Notes: a model not told the origin generated them from the letters alone. Positions 14,506 through 24,320 are shown, numbered from the stretch's first letter. The stretch is 35,421 bases of DNA from an uncultured Victivallales bacterium (GCA_903837355.1 CAILUI010000406.1:1-35421); one strand, 5' to 3'. Numbers and translations: made by a program.

Positions 14506-15292
14506 GTCATCCAACATGATACTCTACATCAGGAATAACAGCCTGCCGGCAGCCGTTGCGGGATGCTATGCCTCAGAAGACTGGTTGACATTGAGCACGC
14601 CGCAAGCCAGAGCATGGGGCATAGCAACCCAGCGAGGGAGAGGTCATATGCCTCATACGGGGCGGCGTCTCCCTGGCCAGGCAGACTGAGTGTGGCACCG
14701 CCATCTCGGCCGGCGCACCTGCTTGCCGAGAGGACATGCACTGATTGCCTGTGAATAAGATCTGGGGTCATTCGCTCTGCTTCCCAGCGCCTCCGCGAGA
14801 AACCATCTTGGATGCCGGGTGGCACCGCTGCGGCACGTACCGGGCATTGGTCTGGCCACACCGCTGGACACCGCACGTGTCAGATGTGTCGTTGGGGCCC
14901 TCGTCACTCATTGAGTTGCGGTAGGTTCACTGGCTGTTCTGCGATGTGAACGGCGTCTATACGGAAAAGGACTGGCACCACATAGCTGTTGGCAAGTATG
15001 GTGTGCTTCTTCCCCCAGTGCATCACGAGTGCCGGTGTGCTGGAACCAATCGTGTGTCCTCGCCTGGACTCGGTGTTGTCTGCGTTTCCTCGACTCCGAT
15101 CTCCGTTGGCTGGGGGATGTCCTGGGCAGGCGTCATAGTGTTCTCCTCTTCCGCCTACCTCTCCCTGGAGGCGCCCAAGCTTGGCGCTATGCTAAGGTAC
15201 GCGGGGGGGAAGTCAAGAGTACGCCAGTGCCAGATGCTGGCCATTGGGCCTTCCTCTCTGGTCATTCCTTGGTTCCCCCACATCGTGCTCTC
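14506..15292. other. Gene-poor interval between HNH gene and the membrane-protein operon
   Basis: About 790 bp without a confident gene. It holds short overlapping ORFs on both strands with no recognisable motifs, apart from the disrupted small ORF at 14904-15136. ATGCCTCAGAAG at about 14570 resembles the ends of the MITE-like repeats, but no matching second end was found. No terminator or tRNA was recognised. Confidence 0.5.
14904..15136 (-). pseudogene. Disrupted small ORF of unknown function
   Basis: ATG 15136 has GAGGAG six bases upstream and opens a 37-codon frame (MTPAQDIPQPTEIGVEETQT…RLVPAHRHS) ending at 15023. In the neighbouring frame a protein-like sequence continues (ALVMHWGKKHTILANSYVVP, then VLFRIDAVHIAEQPVNLPQLNE) to TGA 14904. 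A single frameshift near 15025-15045 would join them into a ~77-residue protein. No family recognised. It may be a decayed gene, an assembly error, or coincidence. Confidence 0.3.
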
Positions 15293-17368
15293 CTAGAATG
15301 GTAAGTCTTTGGCACACTGCATGATCAGTGATAAGGAGACGGCCAGCATACCGGCCAGGCCGGCGCCGCAGCAGAAGCCCGCGGCCACCACCGGGACATA
15401 GCGGCTCCAGCGCTCCTCGCCCAGGCGCCGGCGGAAGTAGTAGCGTCCGATCAGGGCCCCGACGAACAGCGACAACCCGCCGTGCAGCGGCGCCCCAACG
15501 CCGCCGAGCAGGCCGTAGAAAAAGGCGATGGGGATCCCCAGCTTCCCGATCACATTGTACAGCACCAGCCCGACCGCGGCGGCGGAGAGGATAGTCTTGG
15601 CATTCAGCGCCTGCAGGAGCAGGGGCGACTCGGTGCTGTTGGCCGTGAAGATCAGGTAGGCCTGGCGCGCGGCCACGGGCCATTGGCGAGCCGCAAAGGG
15701 GAACGATCCGGAGGGCAACTGGTTGAGGTGCCAGAAGAACGACCAGAACAGAAAACTGCAGACGAAGATGATGGGAAACATCAGCAACTCCGCCTTGATG
15801 ATCGAGCTGAAGCGGGTCCGCGTCAGCTCCAACTCGCGGAAGCGCGCCGCCGCGCCGCCATAGTCGCTCAAGGGGATCGGTGCAAACCAGATGTCGATGG
15901 CCTTGTAGCCGCTCAGGATGAAGACGGTCTCCTTGAGGAACGGCGTCGACAAACCGCCACCGGTCAAGCCCACCAGTCGGGCTGAGATGTAGCTGTGCAA
16001 GGGCGTCCAGACGAAGCCGAACACGAGCACGATCCAGAGCGGGAAGGCAGGCACGAGGATCTTGCAGAGAGCACAGAAGCAGCCCACCGACACGATGAAC
16101 AGCGCCGCCGCAATCCACACCGGAAAATCGCCGCGCTCCTTACAGGCGGTACGATAGGGCGGCTCGCCAGCCGCCAGCGCCGCCGCCGGCGCGGTACCTT
16201 GCGGGATGCCCTTGTTGCGCCGGTAGTTCAGGAAGGTCTGCACCATGCTCCAGAGGCCGATCAGCGCCACCGTCACGGCCAGGCCGACCCCCACGCTGAG
16301 GTAGAAATCGAAGCTCAGGACCATCTGGTTCACCAGCAGCCCGTTGCCAGGACGCCAGTGCGGGAAGGCCCCCAGGCGCAGCAGGAGGGGGCCGGCGAGG
16401 ACACCGGTGAGCAAGGTCGAGGTGAAGGTCCCGGCCACCAGCCGGAAAGGCAGCACCATGCCGGCCAGGAACAGCCCGGCATCGAAACTCACGGAGACCA
16501 GGCTGGCGGGCAGAAAGCGTTCGACGTTGGAGGTGAAGTCGACGAAGGGGATGGGAAACAGCATGATGGGCTTGCTGAGGAAGAGGCCACTGGCCACCGG
16601 GATGACCACGTACAGGCACGCGAAAACGATGCCGAAGCAGGCCCCGATGCTGAAGACGTTCCAGCGCCAGGAGCGCTTCCGGCGGCCGCCATCGGTGTCG
16701 CGCTCGGTCGACTCAGCGAGAGCCGTAGCGCCTTCCGCGGCGATCGGGGCCAAGGGAAAGGGTAGTCGCTCCATGTCCGAGGTCAGCCGGAAAACGATGT
16801 AGCCCAGGCCGAAGAACCCCATGCGGCCGAGCACCCAGCCCATGGCCATCAGCGAGATCGGGGCCAGAAAACCGCGGGAGCGGCTCCACCACCAGTCGTG
16901 GTGCGCCAGATTGCGGCCTTGGATGGCAGGCGAGGTGACCGGGGGCACTACCCAGTCTGGAATGCGGTCGGCCAGGGTGCTGGTCTCGGGCGCCTGCAGC
17001 AGGTACTGGTTCCAGATCGGGCCGGCAAAGGGGCCCCCCGAGAGCGCCACGTGGCCGATAGTCACCGCCGCGATGCCGGAGGCGACATAGAACAGGACAT
17101 AGACCTCCTGGCGCTTGAGGTTGGAGAAGCTGCGCCGGGCCAGCTCGGCGAAGAGGATGATGGTCACCCACTCGGCGGCGGCGCCCAGGGATTGCCCGGC
17201 CACCAGGCCCATGTAGATGGCCCCCGGCATCATCACCGTGGCCACGAACAGGGCACCGACCACGGTACGACTGGAGAAACCGTCCTCGTAGGGACCGCGG
17301 TCCAACCCATCGTCCAGGCTGGGCGGGACGACCGGCGGCACGTTGACAGGCGGGGTCTCGTTGCTCAC
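15293..17368 (-). CDS. OPT-like polytopic membrane transporter
   Basis: 691-residue integral membrane protein with roughly 14 or more hydrophobic segments, of the type annotated as oligopeptide-transporter-like in environmental bacteria. The N-terminal part reads RTVVGALFVATVMMPGAIYMGLVAGQ and WVTIILFAELARRSFSNLKRQE. Further on: MGFFGLGYIVFRLTSDMERLPFPLAPIAAEGATALAEST, and near the C-terminus GKLGIPIAFFYGLLGGVGAPLHGGL. GTG 17368 overlaps the stop of the 1563-residue upstream gene by four bases (GTGA), so it is translationally coupled as the last gene of a three-gene operon. Substrate unknown: peptide or metal-chelate uptake is the OPT precedent. The family level is moderately sure, the function is not. 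Confidence 0.8.
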   Translation of the reverse strand: MSNETPPVNVPPVVPPSLDDGLDRGPYEDGFSSRTVVGALFVATVMMPGAIYMGLVAGQSLGAAAEWVTIILFAELARRSFSNLKRQEVYVLFYVASGIAAVTIGHVALSGGPFAGPIWNQYLLQAPETSTLADRIPDWVVPPVTSPAIQGRNLAHHDWWWSRSRGFLAPISLMAMGWVLGRMGFFGLGYIVFRLTSDMERLPFPLAPIAAEGATALAESTERDTDGGRRKRSWRWNVFSIGACFGIVFACLYVVIPVASGLFLSKPIMLFPIPFVDFTSNVERFLPASLVSVSFDAGLFLAGMVLPFRLVAGTFTSTLLTGVLAGPLLLRLGAFPHWRPGNGLLVNQMVLSFDFYLSVGVGLAVTVALIGLWSMVQTFLNYRRNKGIPQGTAPAAALAAGEPPYRTACKERGDFPVWIAAALFIVSVGCFCALCKILVPAFPLWIVLVFGFVWTPLHSYISARLVGLTGGGLSTPFLKETVFILSGYKAIDIWFAPIPLSDYGGAAARFRELELTRTRFSSIIKAELLMFPIIFVCSFLFWSFFWHLNQLPSGSFPFAARQWPVAARQAYLIFTANSTESPLLLQALNAKTILSAAAVGLVLYNVIGKLGIPIAFFYGLLGGVGAPLHGGLSLFVGALIGRYYFRRRLGEERWSRYVPVVAAGFCCGAGLAGMLAVSLSLIMQCAKDLPF

Positions 17369-20300
17369 GGCCTGGCCTCCGGCTGCAGTGAGGCGACGCT
17401 CGACGCCGGTGGGAAGAGATGGCGGCCGCGCTCGCGATAGGTGTCGATCTCCTTCTCCGTCAGCACGCGCCACATCAGCAATTGACGGCGCAGAGCGAAG
17501 ACAAAACGCGGCATCATCCGGCGCCAGTTCTGGTGGTCGCCGCTGAAGCGCCGGGCGCGCAGGTGGTACTGGCAGATACCGCGGTCCTCACGGAAGACGA
17601 CGCGCAAGTCAACATCATGGCTGATCCCCAGGTCGAACGGCGCCAGCCAGGCCCGGAAGGTCAGCGTCGGCACGGCGTAGCAGCCCTCCTCGTCAACGCG
17701 ACAGCGCAACTGGTCCACCGCAAGCTGACCCACGGTGACTCCCTCGATACTCGCCAGGAACTCGGCCATATAGGCCTGCATGGCGACGGCGTTCGAGGGC
17801 AGGGTAACAAAGGGCAGGTAGATCGAGACCACGTCCACCTCGCCGCTGGTATCGCCCACATCGGCCCCCTCCTTCTCGGTATCCGGCGTTGCGGCGTGGT
17901 ACGCCTGGCGGGCCGGATAGACCGTGGACAGCAACACGATCAGCATCGTCAGCACCGTCACCAGGATGGTGGTACCGGCGGTGTAGTTCAGGGTCAGGCC
18001 GCCCAGCAACCCCGTGGCCTGGAACAGGCGTGCCGCCGCCTGGCCCAGCAGATAACCCAGGCCGGCGCCAATGATGGCATAGACCGTCGACTCGGCCAGG
18101 AACAACGCGGAAACGCTGCCCGGCGCCAGCCCGACCGAGTTGTAAACGAATATCTCGCGCCGCCGCTCGTAGACGGACCCCATCATGGTGCCGAGAACCA
18201 TGACGAAGCCCAGGAACAGCGGCACAATGATCTGCCAGGCGGCGCTCAACTGGCTGGTATCCATCGCCGCATACAGCGTCACGGTGCTGCCGTCGCAGGC
18301 CAGGATGGTGAGGTTGGAGCGCTTGGTATAGCCCTCGGCCTCCTGGTTCAAGTCGGTGCCGGGAGCGGCTCGCACCGCGACCGAGCGGATGGTCGCCCCA
18401 ATACGCATGGCGAACTCAAAGGGCACGATGGCGACCTGATCGGAGGCGTAGTGGATGTACTGCTCAAGCGTATCGGGCTTCTCCGACTGGGACGTGGCCT
18501 TGGCACGAATCTCCTGCTGCAGCACGAAGTTGACCGGGGTCAGCGGCTCGCCATCGATGTCCCGCAGGGCATCGAAGCGCTTGGCATCGAACACCCCAAT
18601 GACGGCAACCTCCTGGCCAAAGAGGCGGACCCGCCGCCCCAGGGCCTCTGCGCCGTTGCCAAGGCCCAGTTGCGTGGCCATGTGCTGCGGCAGGATGATG
18701 CCGGGTTCCTCGGGCGACGCGAACCAGCGCCCGGCCACCAGCGTTCGCGCGACTTCTGTGACCTCGGCCTCCTGCGGATCCATCCCCACCAGAGCCACGG
18801 CCGTGAAGTCGCCAGCCGCGGGCGCGGGCACGGCACCACTCTCCCGATCCTTCGCCACCGCCGCCAGATCGACCTGCGAGAGTTGGCCGCTGCGGTCGGA
18901 AAAGAACCATGAGCGCGCGGCCACTACAGTGCCGGGGGTGTCAGCACCGGGCGCGAAAGTCCGGTCAACCGATGTCTGCAGCGGCAGCGGCAGCGGCTGC
19001 CAGCCGCGGTCGCGGATCAGCAACCCACGGTAGGACGGGACGCCCTCGGGATGGTGCAGACGCGAGATGCTGACCACCGGCGTCAGCGAGGTGAAGGAGA
19101 GCAGGATGAAGGTGACCATCACCACCGTCAGCCCGGTCAGGAAGCCCCGCTGCGGGCGCCGGCGGATGTTCGAGATGCCCAGGTCAACGGCGCGGACCGC
19201 GATGCCGCCGACATTGAGTTGCTCATCGTGCCGCCCCACCAGAGCGCGCTTACGCTCCTGCAGCACCGTGTCCATGCGCACCACGATCAGGACCGCAACG
19301 GTCGCCACCAGGGCCACAATGATGAAGGCTAGCAACACCAGGAACGGCGTCAGGGTGAAACGGAAGGCGGGGTGAACAACGGCCAGCAGCAGGAAGCAGG
19401 CCGAGAAGATCCCGGCGATGCCGAAGACACGGCTCTTGATGGTGCCGGCGGCGATCAGCAGACGTTCGAGGCAGTACGAGAAGGGCAACAGCAACGCCAG
19501 GTAGAAAAGGACGCCGCGGATCATGTTGTTGATGACGCTGAGCACCTCGGCATAGGCCTTGCCCTCCAGGGCCCAGCCCTTCTCGCTGGACAGCCGGTAG
19601 GCACGCCAGTCGCTGCGCTCCAGCGCCCCCTGCGCGGCATCGAGATGCTGGCGGGCCTCATCGTGGTACTGCCGCAGGCGCGGATTGCGCACGCCATTCC
19701 GTTCGAGCTTACGGATCCGCGACTCGTCCAGGCGCCACATGTCGCCGGCCCCCTGCAGCACCATCGAGGGCAGGGTCCGCAGGTCATCCAGCACAAAGCC
19801 CTTGCCTTCGGGCTGATCGACGCTGTTGTTAATCAGGATCAGCCGTTTGCCCTGGAACCCGAGCCCCAGGGTCAGCATGACTCGCAGCGTCGGATCGCCC
19901 CAGAGGGTGACCAGGGCCTCGGCGTCATCGCCCCACAGGGCGTCGGGACTGCTGCGGCCGAACTGGAAAGGCGAGGACAGGGTCGAGGCCTCGAGGATGG
20001 CGGCGTCTTTCAAGGGGATGTAGCCACGCGGGTCGGTGAGGCCGGTCAAGGTCACGGCGCTGCAGGGGAAACAGACCAGGTTGAGGTCCTGCTCGACCGT
20101 CTTCATCTCGACGGTCCAGGGGTAGTCGCTCTGCCGCGCCATGTCGATGGCGTAAATCAGGGAACCGTCCCGCGGCACCACCTCCGGCTTGCCAGCCCGG
20201 CGCAGAATCTTGCAGTACTGCGCCACGGCGGTGGGATTGGCGTCGAGGAAACGCGGGGTAGCGGTGCCATAAGCTTCGAGCAGGCAGTTCTGGAACTGCC

Positions 20301-22056
20301 AGTTGTCGGTCATCTGCAGCAACCCTGGGAAGACAAACTTCCCGTTCGCATCGGTGAAGGTGGCCGGGATGCCACGCGTCCCCATCAGGTGCTTGTCGCC
20401 GCGCTGCGTCTTCAGGAACACCAAGGCCCCGTTGAGCGGCTGGTTGGGAGTGTAGTCCTTCTCCTGGTCCAGCCAGACAACGCGACCGTTGAGGTCCGCC
20501 CAGACGTCCAGCAGCGGGGAACTGACGAACGGGCCCGACCACTCGGCGATGGCGCGCGCTACCGCCGCCAGCCCCGGGCGTTCACCGGCCTTGGCGGTAA
20601 CCTGCCGTTCCAGGATGTCAAGGCGGAGACGGTCGAAGCGATCGCCGGGGGTGTCGACGTAGCGGCGATCGTCGTTGACCGTCGCCAGCGTGATCGCAGG
20701 AATACCGGCCGTCACTGGCACTTCGCTCTCGAACGGCGCCTGGTAGGGGAAGTAGGTCCACCAGCCGCGGCCGCGGGTGAGATTGACGCAGTCGACGATG
20801 TACGGTGTCGCGGTCGACGGAGCGGCGCCGCTGGCCGAATCCGGTGCGGCCACCAGGGACTGCGCGTACTTGTCCAGTGTATCGCCCAAGACGCTGAATT
20901 TCGGCCGCAGGAGGTGCTCATACTGGCCGCGGAAACGGCCCAGAGCGAAAATCCCGCAGCGGTCCGACCGCGACGAGAGGTCGAGCCCAACCAGCAACCC
21001 CGGGCGGCCCATCTTCGCGAGCAGCGATGTCTTCTGCGCCTCTGGCCAGCCCTCCTTGAGCCCCTGGCGCAGGCGCGCGGTGATATCGATCATGCCGGCG
21101 AGCGCCTGGCCGTGCCCGCTGGTGAACAGTGCATAGACCGGCCGCCGGGCCGGGGTGACGGCGAAATACCGGGCCAGCTCCAGCAGGACCGCGGCCCCAC
21201 AGGCCTGCTCGGCCCCCGGCGCCAGATCGGGGACGACACTGACGCTGTCATAGTAGGCATGAAAGACGACCGGGGCGGCATCGGCGCTACCGGCCGCGGC
21301 GGTGCCTTGGTTCAGGCGCGCCAGGATGCTCACGGCGCGGGCCGGTTGCCACTCCGACTCGCAGTGGATGATCGCGGTGGGACTCGACCGCGCCAGCAGA
21401 CGGTCGAGAGCCGGCAGGTCGGCGCTGGCGACGTAGTACCGCGGCACGTCGGCAGGCACCGAAAGGAATTTGCCACGGGCGGTGTAACAGGTGGCCTCGT
21501 CGTTGGCGCGGAAGATCACTGCCCGCCCGCCGAACTCAGGGACGCTGAGCCACTCGAGGTTGCAGCCCCAGTCCATGACCACGAGCGCACCGCGCAGTGC
21601 CTTGCCGCTGAGCTCGGTCTCGCTACCGGTACCAATGTCCAGCAGCGGCCCGTCGAGCCCGCCCGCCGGCGTCGCCCCGGTGCGTGCCAGATTCGGCCAC
21701 AGCGGATGGAGGGGCACCTCGATCTCGCCCGTTCCGCCCTGCCCGCGCAGCACGGCCACCGCCGTACTCGGTACGGGCACCTCGACCGCGTAGGTGTCCA
21801 CCTCGGCGTTGAGGCCGCGGAGCGTCTCCTGGATGTAGTCGGCAGCCGCCGCCGCCCCCGGGGAGCCGGTCTGCCGGGTCGGCGCGGACGTAAGCCGGCG
21901 CAGGTCGTCGCGGATGCGATCCATGCGCAGATCCGCATCCTTGCTGCCGGCGCCAACCTTGGCGACCGTCAACGCCACCGGCCGCGGGCGCCCCAGCCAA
22001 GCGGCCGTACCCACGGTCAGCGCAATGAACGCCAAGGCAATGAGAACCCAGCGCAC
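17365..22056 (-). CDS. Giant fusion: inactive M28 peptidase-like domain plus FtsX-type permease
   Basis: 1563 residues. After a membrane anchor (residues 1-22), residues ~40-500 match M28 aminopeptidases with a PA-like insert, but catalytic positions are changed. The metal-binding HxD is Y268-Y-D270 (VVFHAYYDSVSV), and the catalytic Glu pair is replaced in FTSGHGQALAG (about G314-H315). Residues ~520-595 look like a carboxypeptidase regulatory domain (NGALVFLK…FTDANGKFVFPGLLQ). A TM cluster lies at ~840-930. FtsX-like permease sequence begins near 960 (NIRRRPQRGFLTGLTVVMVTF) with a large extracytoplasmic domain, then TM segments at ~1275-1385 (VYERRREIFVYNSVGLAPGSVSALF…TVYPARQAYHA), and a ~170-residue cytosolic tail. 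GTG 22056 starts six bases after the upstream stop. No ABC ATPase is in this operon. Confidence 0.83.
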   Translation of the reverse strand: MRWVLIALAFIALTVGTAAWLGRPRPVALTVAKVGAGSKDADLRMDRIRDDLRRLTSAPTRQTGSPGAAAAADYIQETLRGLNAEVDTYAVEVPVPSTAVAVLRGQGGTGEIEVPLHPLWPNLARTGATPAGGLDGPLLDIGTGSETELSGKALRGALVVMDWGCNLEWLSVPEFGGRAVIFRANDEATCYTARGKFLSVPADVPRYYVASADLPALDRLLARSSPTAIIHCESEWQPARAVSILARLNQGTAAAGSADAAPVVFHAYYDSVSVVPDLAPGAEQACGAAVLLELARYFAVTPARRPVYALFTSGHGQALAGMIDITARLRQGLKEGWPEAQKTSLLAKMGRPGLLVGLDLSSRSDRCGIFALGRFRGQYEHLLRPKFSVLGDTLDKYAQSLVAAPDSASGAAPSTATPYIVDCVNLTRGRGWWTYFPYQAPFESEVPVTAGIPAITLATVNDDRRYVDTPGDRFDRLRLDILERQVTAKAGERPGLAAVARAIAEWSGPFVSSPLLDVWADLNGRVVWLDQEKDYTPNQPLNGALVFLKTQRGDKHLMGTRGIPATFTDANGKFVFPGLLQMTDNWQFQNCLLEAYGTATPRFLDANPTAVAQYCKILRRAGKPEVVPRDGSLIYAIDMARQSDYPWTVEMKTVEQDLNLVCFPCSAVTLTGLTDPRGYIPLKDAAILEASTLSSPFQFGRSSPDALWGDDAEALVTLWGDPTLRVMLTLGLGFQGKRLILINNSVDQPEGKGFVLDDLRTLPSMVLQGAGDMWRLDESRIRKLERNGVRNPRLRQYHDEARQHLDAAQGALERSDWRAYRLSSEKGWALEGKAYAEVLSVINNMIRGVLFYLALLLPFSYCLERLLIAAGTIKSRVFGIAGIFSACFLLLAVVHPAFRFTLTPFLVLLAFIIVALVATVAVLIVVRMDTVLQERKRALVGRHDEQLNVGGIAVRAVDLGISNIRRRPQRGFLTGLTVVMVTFILLSFTSLTPVVSISRLHHPEGVPSYRGLLIRDRGWQPLPLPLQTSVDRTFAPGADTPGTVVAARSWFFSDRSGQLSQVDLAAVAKDRESGAVPAPAAGDFTAVALVGMDPQEAEVTEVARTLVAGRWFASPEEPGIILPQHMATQLGLGNGAEALGRRVRLFGQEVAVIGVFDAKRFDALRDIDGEPLTPVNFVLQQEIRAKATSQSEKPDTLEQYIHYASDQVAIVPFEFAMRIGATIRSVAVRAAPGTDLNQEAEGYTKRSNLTILACDGSTVTLYAAMDTSQLSAAWQIIVPLFLGFVMVLGTMMGSVYERRREIFVYNSVGLAPGSVSALFLAESTVYAIIGAGLGYLLGQAAARLFQATGLLGGLTLNYTAGTTILVTVLTMLIVLLSTVYPARQAYHAATPDTEKEGADVGDTSGEVDVVSIYLPFVTLPSNAVAMQAYMAEFLASIEGVTVGQLAVDQLRCRVDEEGCYAVPTLTFRAWLAPFDLGISHDVDLRVVFREDRGICQYHLRARRFSGDHQNWRRMMPRFVFALRRQLLMWRVLTEKEIDTYRERGRHLFPPASSVASLQPEARP

Positions 22057-22062
22057 GGAACG

Positions 22063-24042
22063 TCACCCCCAGAAGTGATACACCGGGGTGCTGGTGAACG
22101 CCCCCCAGATCCCCCAGATACTACCGACTACGAACTCGCCGAGGACGAGTCCCACAAAGAACGGCATCGCCTGGCGGTAGGTCGTCGCACCGCCGTAACG
22201 GGTAATGATGGCCTTGGCCAGCCAAGCCAGGAAGATGCAGGCCCACAGTTTCCCCATCGACCAGGAGGTGGCGGTTGCATAGCCAACCGGGTGCCAGACC
22301 CACCACGTGAAACTGGTGCGCATCGAGCCGAGGAAGAAGGTGAAGACGGCGCCCGCCACGGTCGCCACGGTGGCGGCGACCCGGGCCTTCTGCGGGAAGG
22401 AGAGCCAGCCCTCGAGACGCTGCCAGCCTTGGCTGGCGAAGGCCTGACCGGCCGGGCGGCCGCTGTAGCCATGCACATAGAGGGCGTGCAGCAGCGCCCA
22501 GTAGGCCGAGACCAGCCCCACCACCAACGCCAAGGCCGTCGCCCACATCATCGACCGCGCCGTGGCCCGCCGTAACTGCGCAATCTTCAGGGCCTCCATG
22601 CTGTGCGCCGAGAAGTGCGCCCGGTAGGCGCGATTGAACCAGAAGAAGAAGGAGAACGTCGCCAGGTTGCCGGAGCTGACATTGCGGGTACCGATGGCGT
22701 TGTTGATCAGCGTCTCCGGCCCGATCAGGTGCAGGTCGTGCGCCGGCGGTCCCAACTCGGCCCGCATGCGCGCGATGGCGATCGAATAGAGGTAGAAAAG
22801 CAGGAAGAACACCAGCATCATCCCCGGCGAGGCCCCCAGCGCCACGCCACAGCCAATGAGAAAGATCGTGCAGGCGAGCAGGCAGATGAACGCGGTCCGG
22901 TAGCGGATGGGCTCGGCCGCGTCATCCGCCCCACCGGCCATGCCGAAGATCGTGCGCCCGGCTGCGGCCAGATGGCGACGGGCGAGCCACAGCTCCAATA
23001 CCCCCAAGGCCAGGTAACCGCCCGCGGCCTGCTCGTCAGGGAATGGAAAGCCGGGCAGTTCGCGGACGCCCACGACCGCCGAGAGCACCTGTTGGACCTT
23101 GAACAGCAGGAAGAAAAACCAGCAACTGAAGGCCAGGTCGGTCGGCAGAAAATAGGCCAGCCCGATCACGAACGGATAGAGGTTGATCTCGGTCCCGGCG
23201 ATGGCATTCCACGGGCGCTCCACGAAGTACTCGCGGAACTCGAAGGCCTTGACGATGGGTACCTTCGGGAAGGTGGGATAGAGCGTGTTGAAGCCGTTCA
23301 GGGTATCAATGGCCGCAGTCACGCCGAAACCAATCCAGAAAAGCCGGCTGCGCAGCAACTCGCCGAGGCTGGTACAGATGAGCAGTGGGATCTGGATGAT
23401 CGGAAAACTCAGGCGCTCCTTCTCGGTCCAAGGCTGGCGGAAGAAGACGTTGATGCAGAAGAGGGCTGCCATCAACGCCAGCAGAAAGGCACTCCAGAAG
23501 GCCAGAGGTTTGACCCAGGCGGCCAGGATCGTGGAGTTGTACAGCCACCCGTTGCCCACGGCCAGCCCCGAGATCGCCGCCTTGTCGGAGACCATGGCCC
23601 ACGGCTTGAGGAAGGGCAGCATGATCGTGTCCCAGCGGTTCTGCGGATTGGCGTTGTAGGTCGGGTAGGTCAGCATCGGGATCATGATCTGCAGCAGGTC
23701 GTGACTGCAGAGGGTCCCCGCCACCGAGAGCATGACGTAGATAGTCAGGAGCTCGCCCGGCTGCAGGGCAGCGGTCGGCCAGCGGCGCCCGATGGCCAGG
23801 TTCACCAACGCCAGGAGGAAGAGGACGAAGGTGACGTGGAAGAACAGCGAGATGGCGGTCGAGTGCCCGGTGTACCAGATCAGCTCGGCCTGAACGACCC
23901 ACATGGACAGGATCGGCATCAGGGCGCAGGCGATGGCCATGGCGCGCAGCGTCACCACGCGCGGGGCTTTGAGGTCGCCCTGTACCGTGCCAGTCGGCAG
24001 GTCTTCCTGTGCCGGCGGCTTCCCTGCGTGCTCCACAGTCAT
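22063..24042 (-). CDS. DUF6785/DUF6784 polytopic membrane protein
   Basis: 659-residue membrane protein with about 14 hydrophobic segments, of the DUF6785 type with a C-terminal DUF6784 part, distantly OPT-like. Recognisable strings are RWPTAALQPGELLTIYVMLS, PMLTYPTYNANPQNRW near the N-terminus, FPIIQIPLLICTS, and a C-terminal MRTSFTWWVWHPVGYATATSW with GGATTYRQAMPFFVGLVLGE. First gene of the operon with the M28/FtsX fusion and the OPT-like gene. ATG 24042 directly abuts a G-run; GTG 24036, six bases after that run, could be the real start. The family has no established substrate. Its repeated co-occurrence with FtsX-like proteins would point to a shared transport role, but that is inference. 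Confidence 0.82.
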   Translation of the reverse strand: MTVEHAGKPPAQEDLPTGTVQGDLKAPRVVTLRAMAIACALMPILSMWVVQAELIWYTGHSTAISLFFHVTFVLFLLALVNLAIGRRWPTAALQPGELLTIYVMLSVAGTLCSHDLLQIMIPMLTYPTYNANPQNRWDTIMLPFLKPWAMVSDKAAISGLAVGNGWLYNSTILAAWVKPLAFWSAFLLALMAALFCINVFFRQPWTEKERLSFPIIQIPLLICTSLGELLRSRLFWIGFGVTAAIDTLNGFNTLYPTFPKVPIVKAFEFREYFVERPWNAIAGTEINLYPFVIGLAYFLPTDLAFSCWFFFLLFKVQQVLSAVVGVRELPGFPFPDEQAAGGYLALGVLELWLARRHLAAAGRTIFGMAGGADDAAEPIRYRTAFICLLACTIFLIGCGVALGASPGMMLVFFLLFYLYSIAIARMRAELGPPAHDLHLIGPETLINNAIGTRNVSSGNLATFSFFFWFNRAYRAHFSAHSMEALKIAQLRRATARSMMWATALALVVGLVSAYWALLHALYVHGYSGRPAGQAFASQGWQRLEGWLSFPQKARVAATVATVAGAVFTFFLGSMRTSFTWWVWHPVGYATATSWSMGKLWACIFLAWLAKAIITRYGGATTYRQAMPFFVGLVLGEFVVGSIWGIWGAFTSTPVYHFWG

Positions 24043-24224
24043 CCCCCCTGCTCAGAGCATGGGTTACGGTCTCTCCACCCCCGCACCGGCAACACGACCG
24101 CTGCCAGCGGGCAAGCGCGCACAATCTACTACCGCCTGGCTCGCGTGGCTAGCGGTTATTTCGAGATTCGGAGTGAAGCCTCGTTTTGGGCTGAAAACGG
24201 CCTGTCTACAGCCCACAAACAAAC

Positions 24225-24254
24225 GCCCCGGTGGATCAGGCGACCTCCCGGGGC
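24225..24254 (-). terminator. Intrinsic terminator after the gld/DUF4340 operon
   Basis: On the minus strand GCCCCGGGAGG…CCACCGGGGC forms a GC-rich hairpin (arms GCCCCGG / CCGGGGC), followed by GTTTGTTTGTGG. It lies ~65 bp downstream of the DUF4340 stop codon. The T-tract is interrupted by G, so efficiency is uncertain. Confidence 0.55.
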
Positions 24255-24320
24255 ATCAGCGGTATCCACTCAGGCTTCTCAGTGCGGCGCGCTGTGCGGC
24301 GGTCTTGCCGAGACGCCGCT

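Noticed and set aside
14946..15296. 116-codon plus-strand ORF in the gene-poor interval
   Set aside because: No family-like motif or ribosome site, and it runs over the 3' end of the OPT-like gene. Kept only as part of the unexplained interval.
19372..22575. 1067-codon plus-strand ORF opposite the M28/FtsX fusion
   Set aside because: Antisense shadow rich in Arg/Gly/Gln without recognisable domains; the minus-strand protein has clear domain content.
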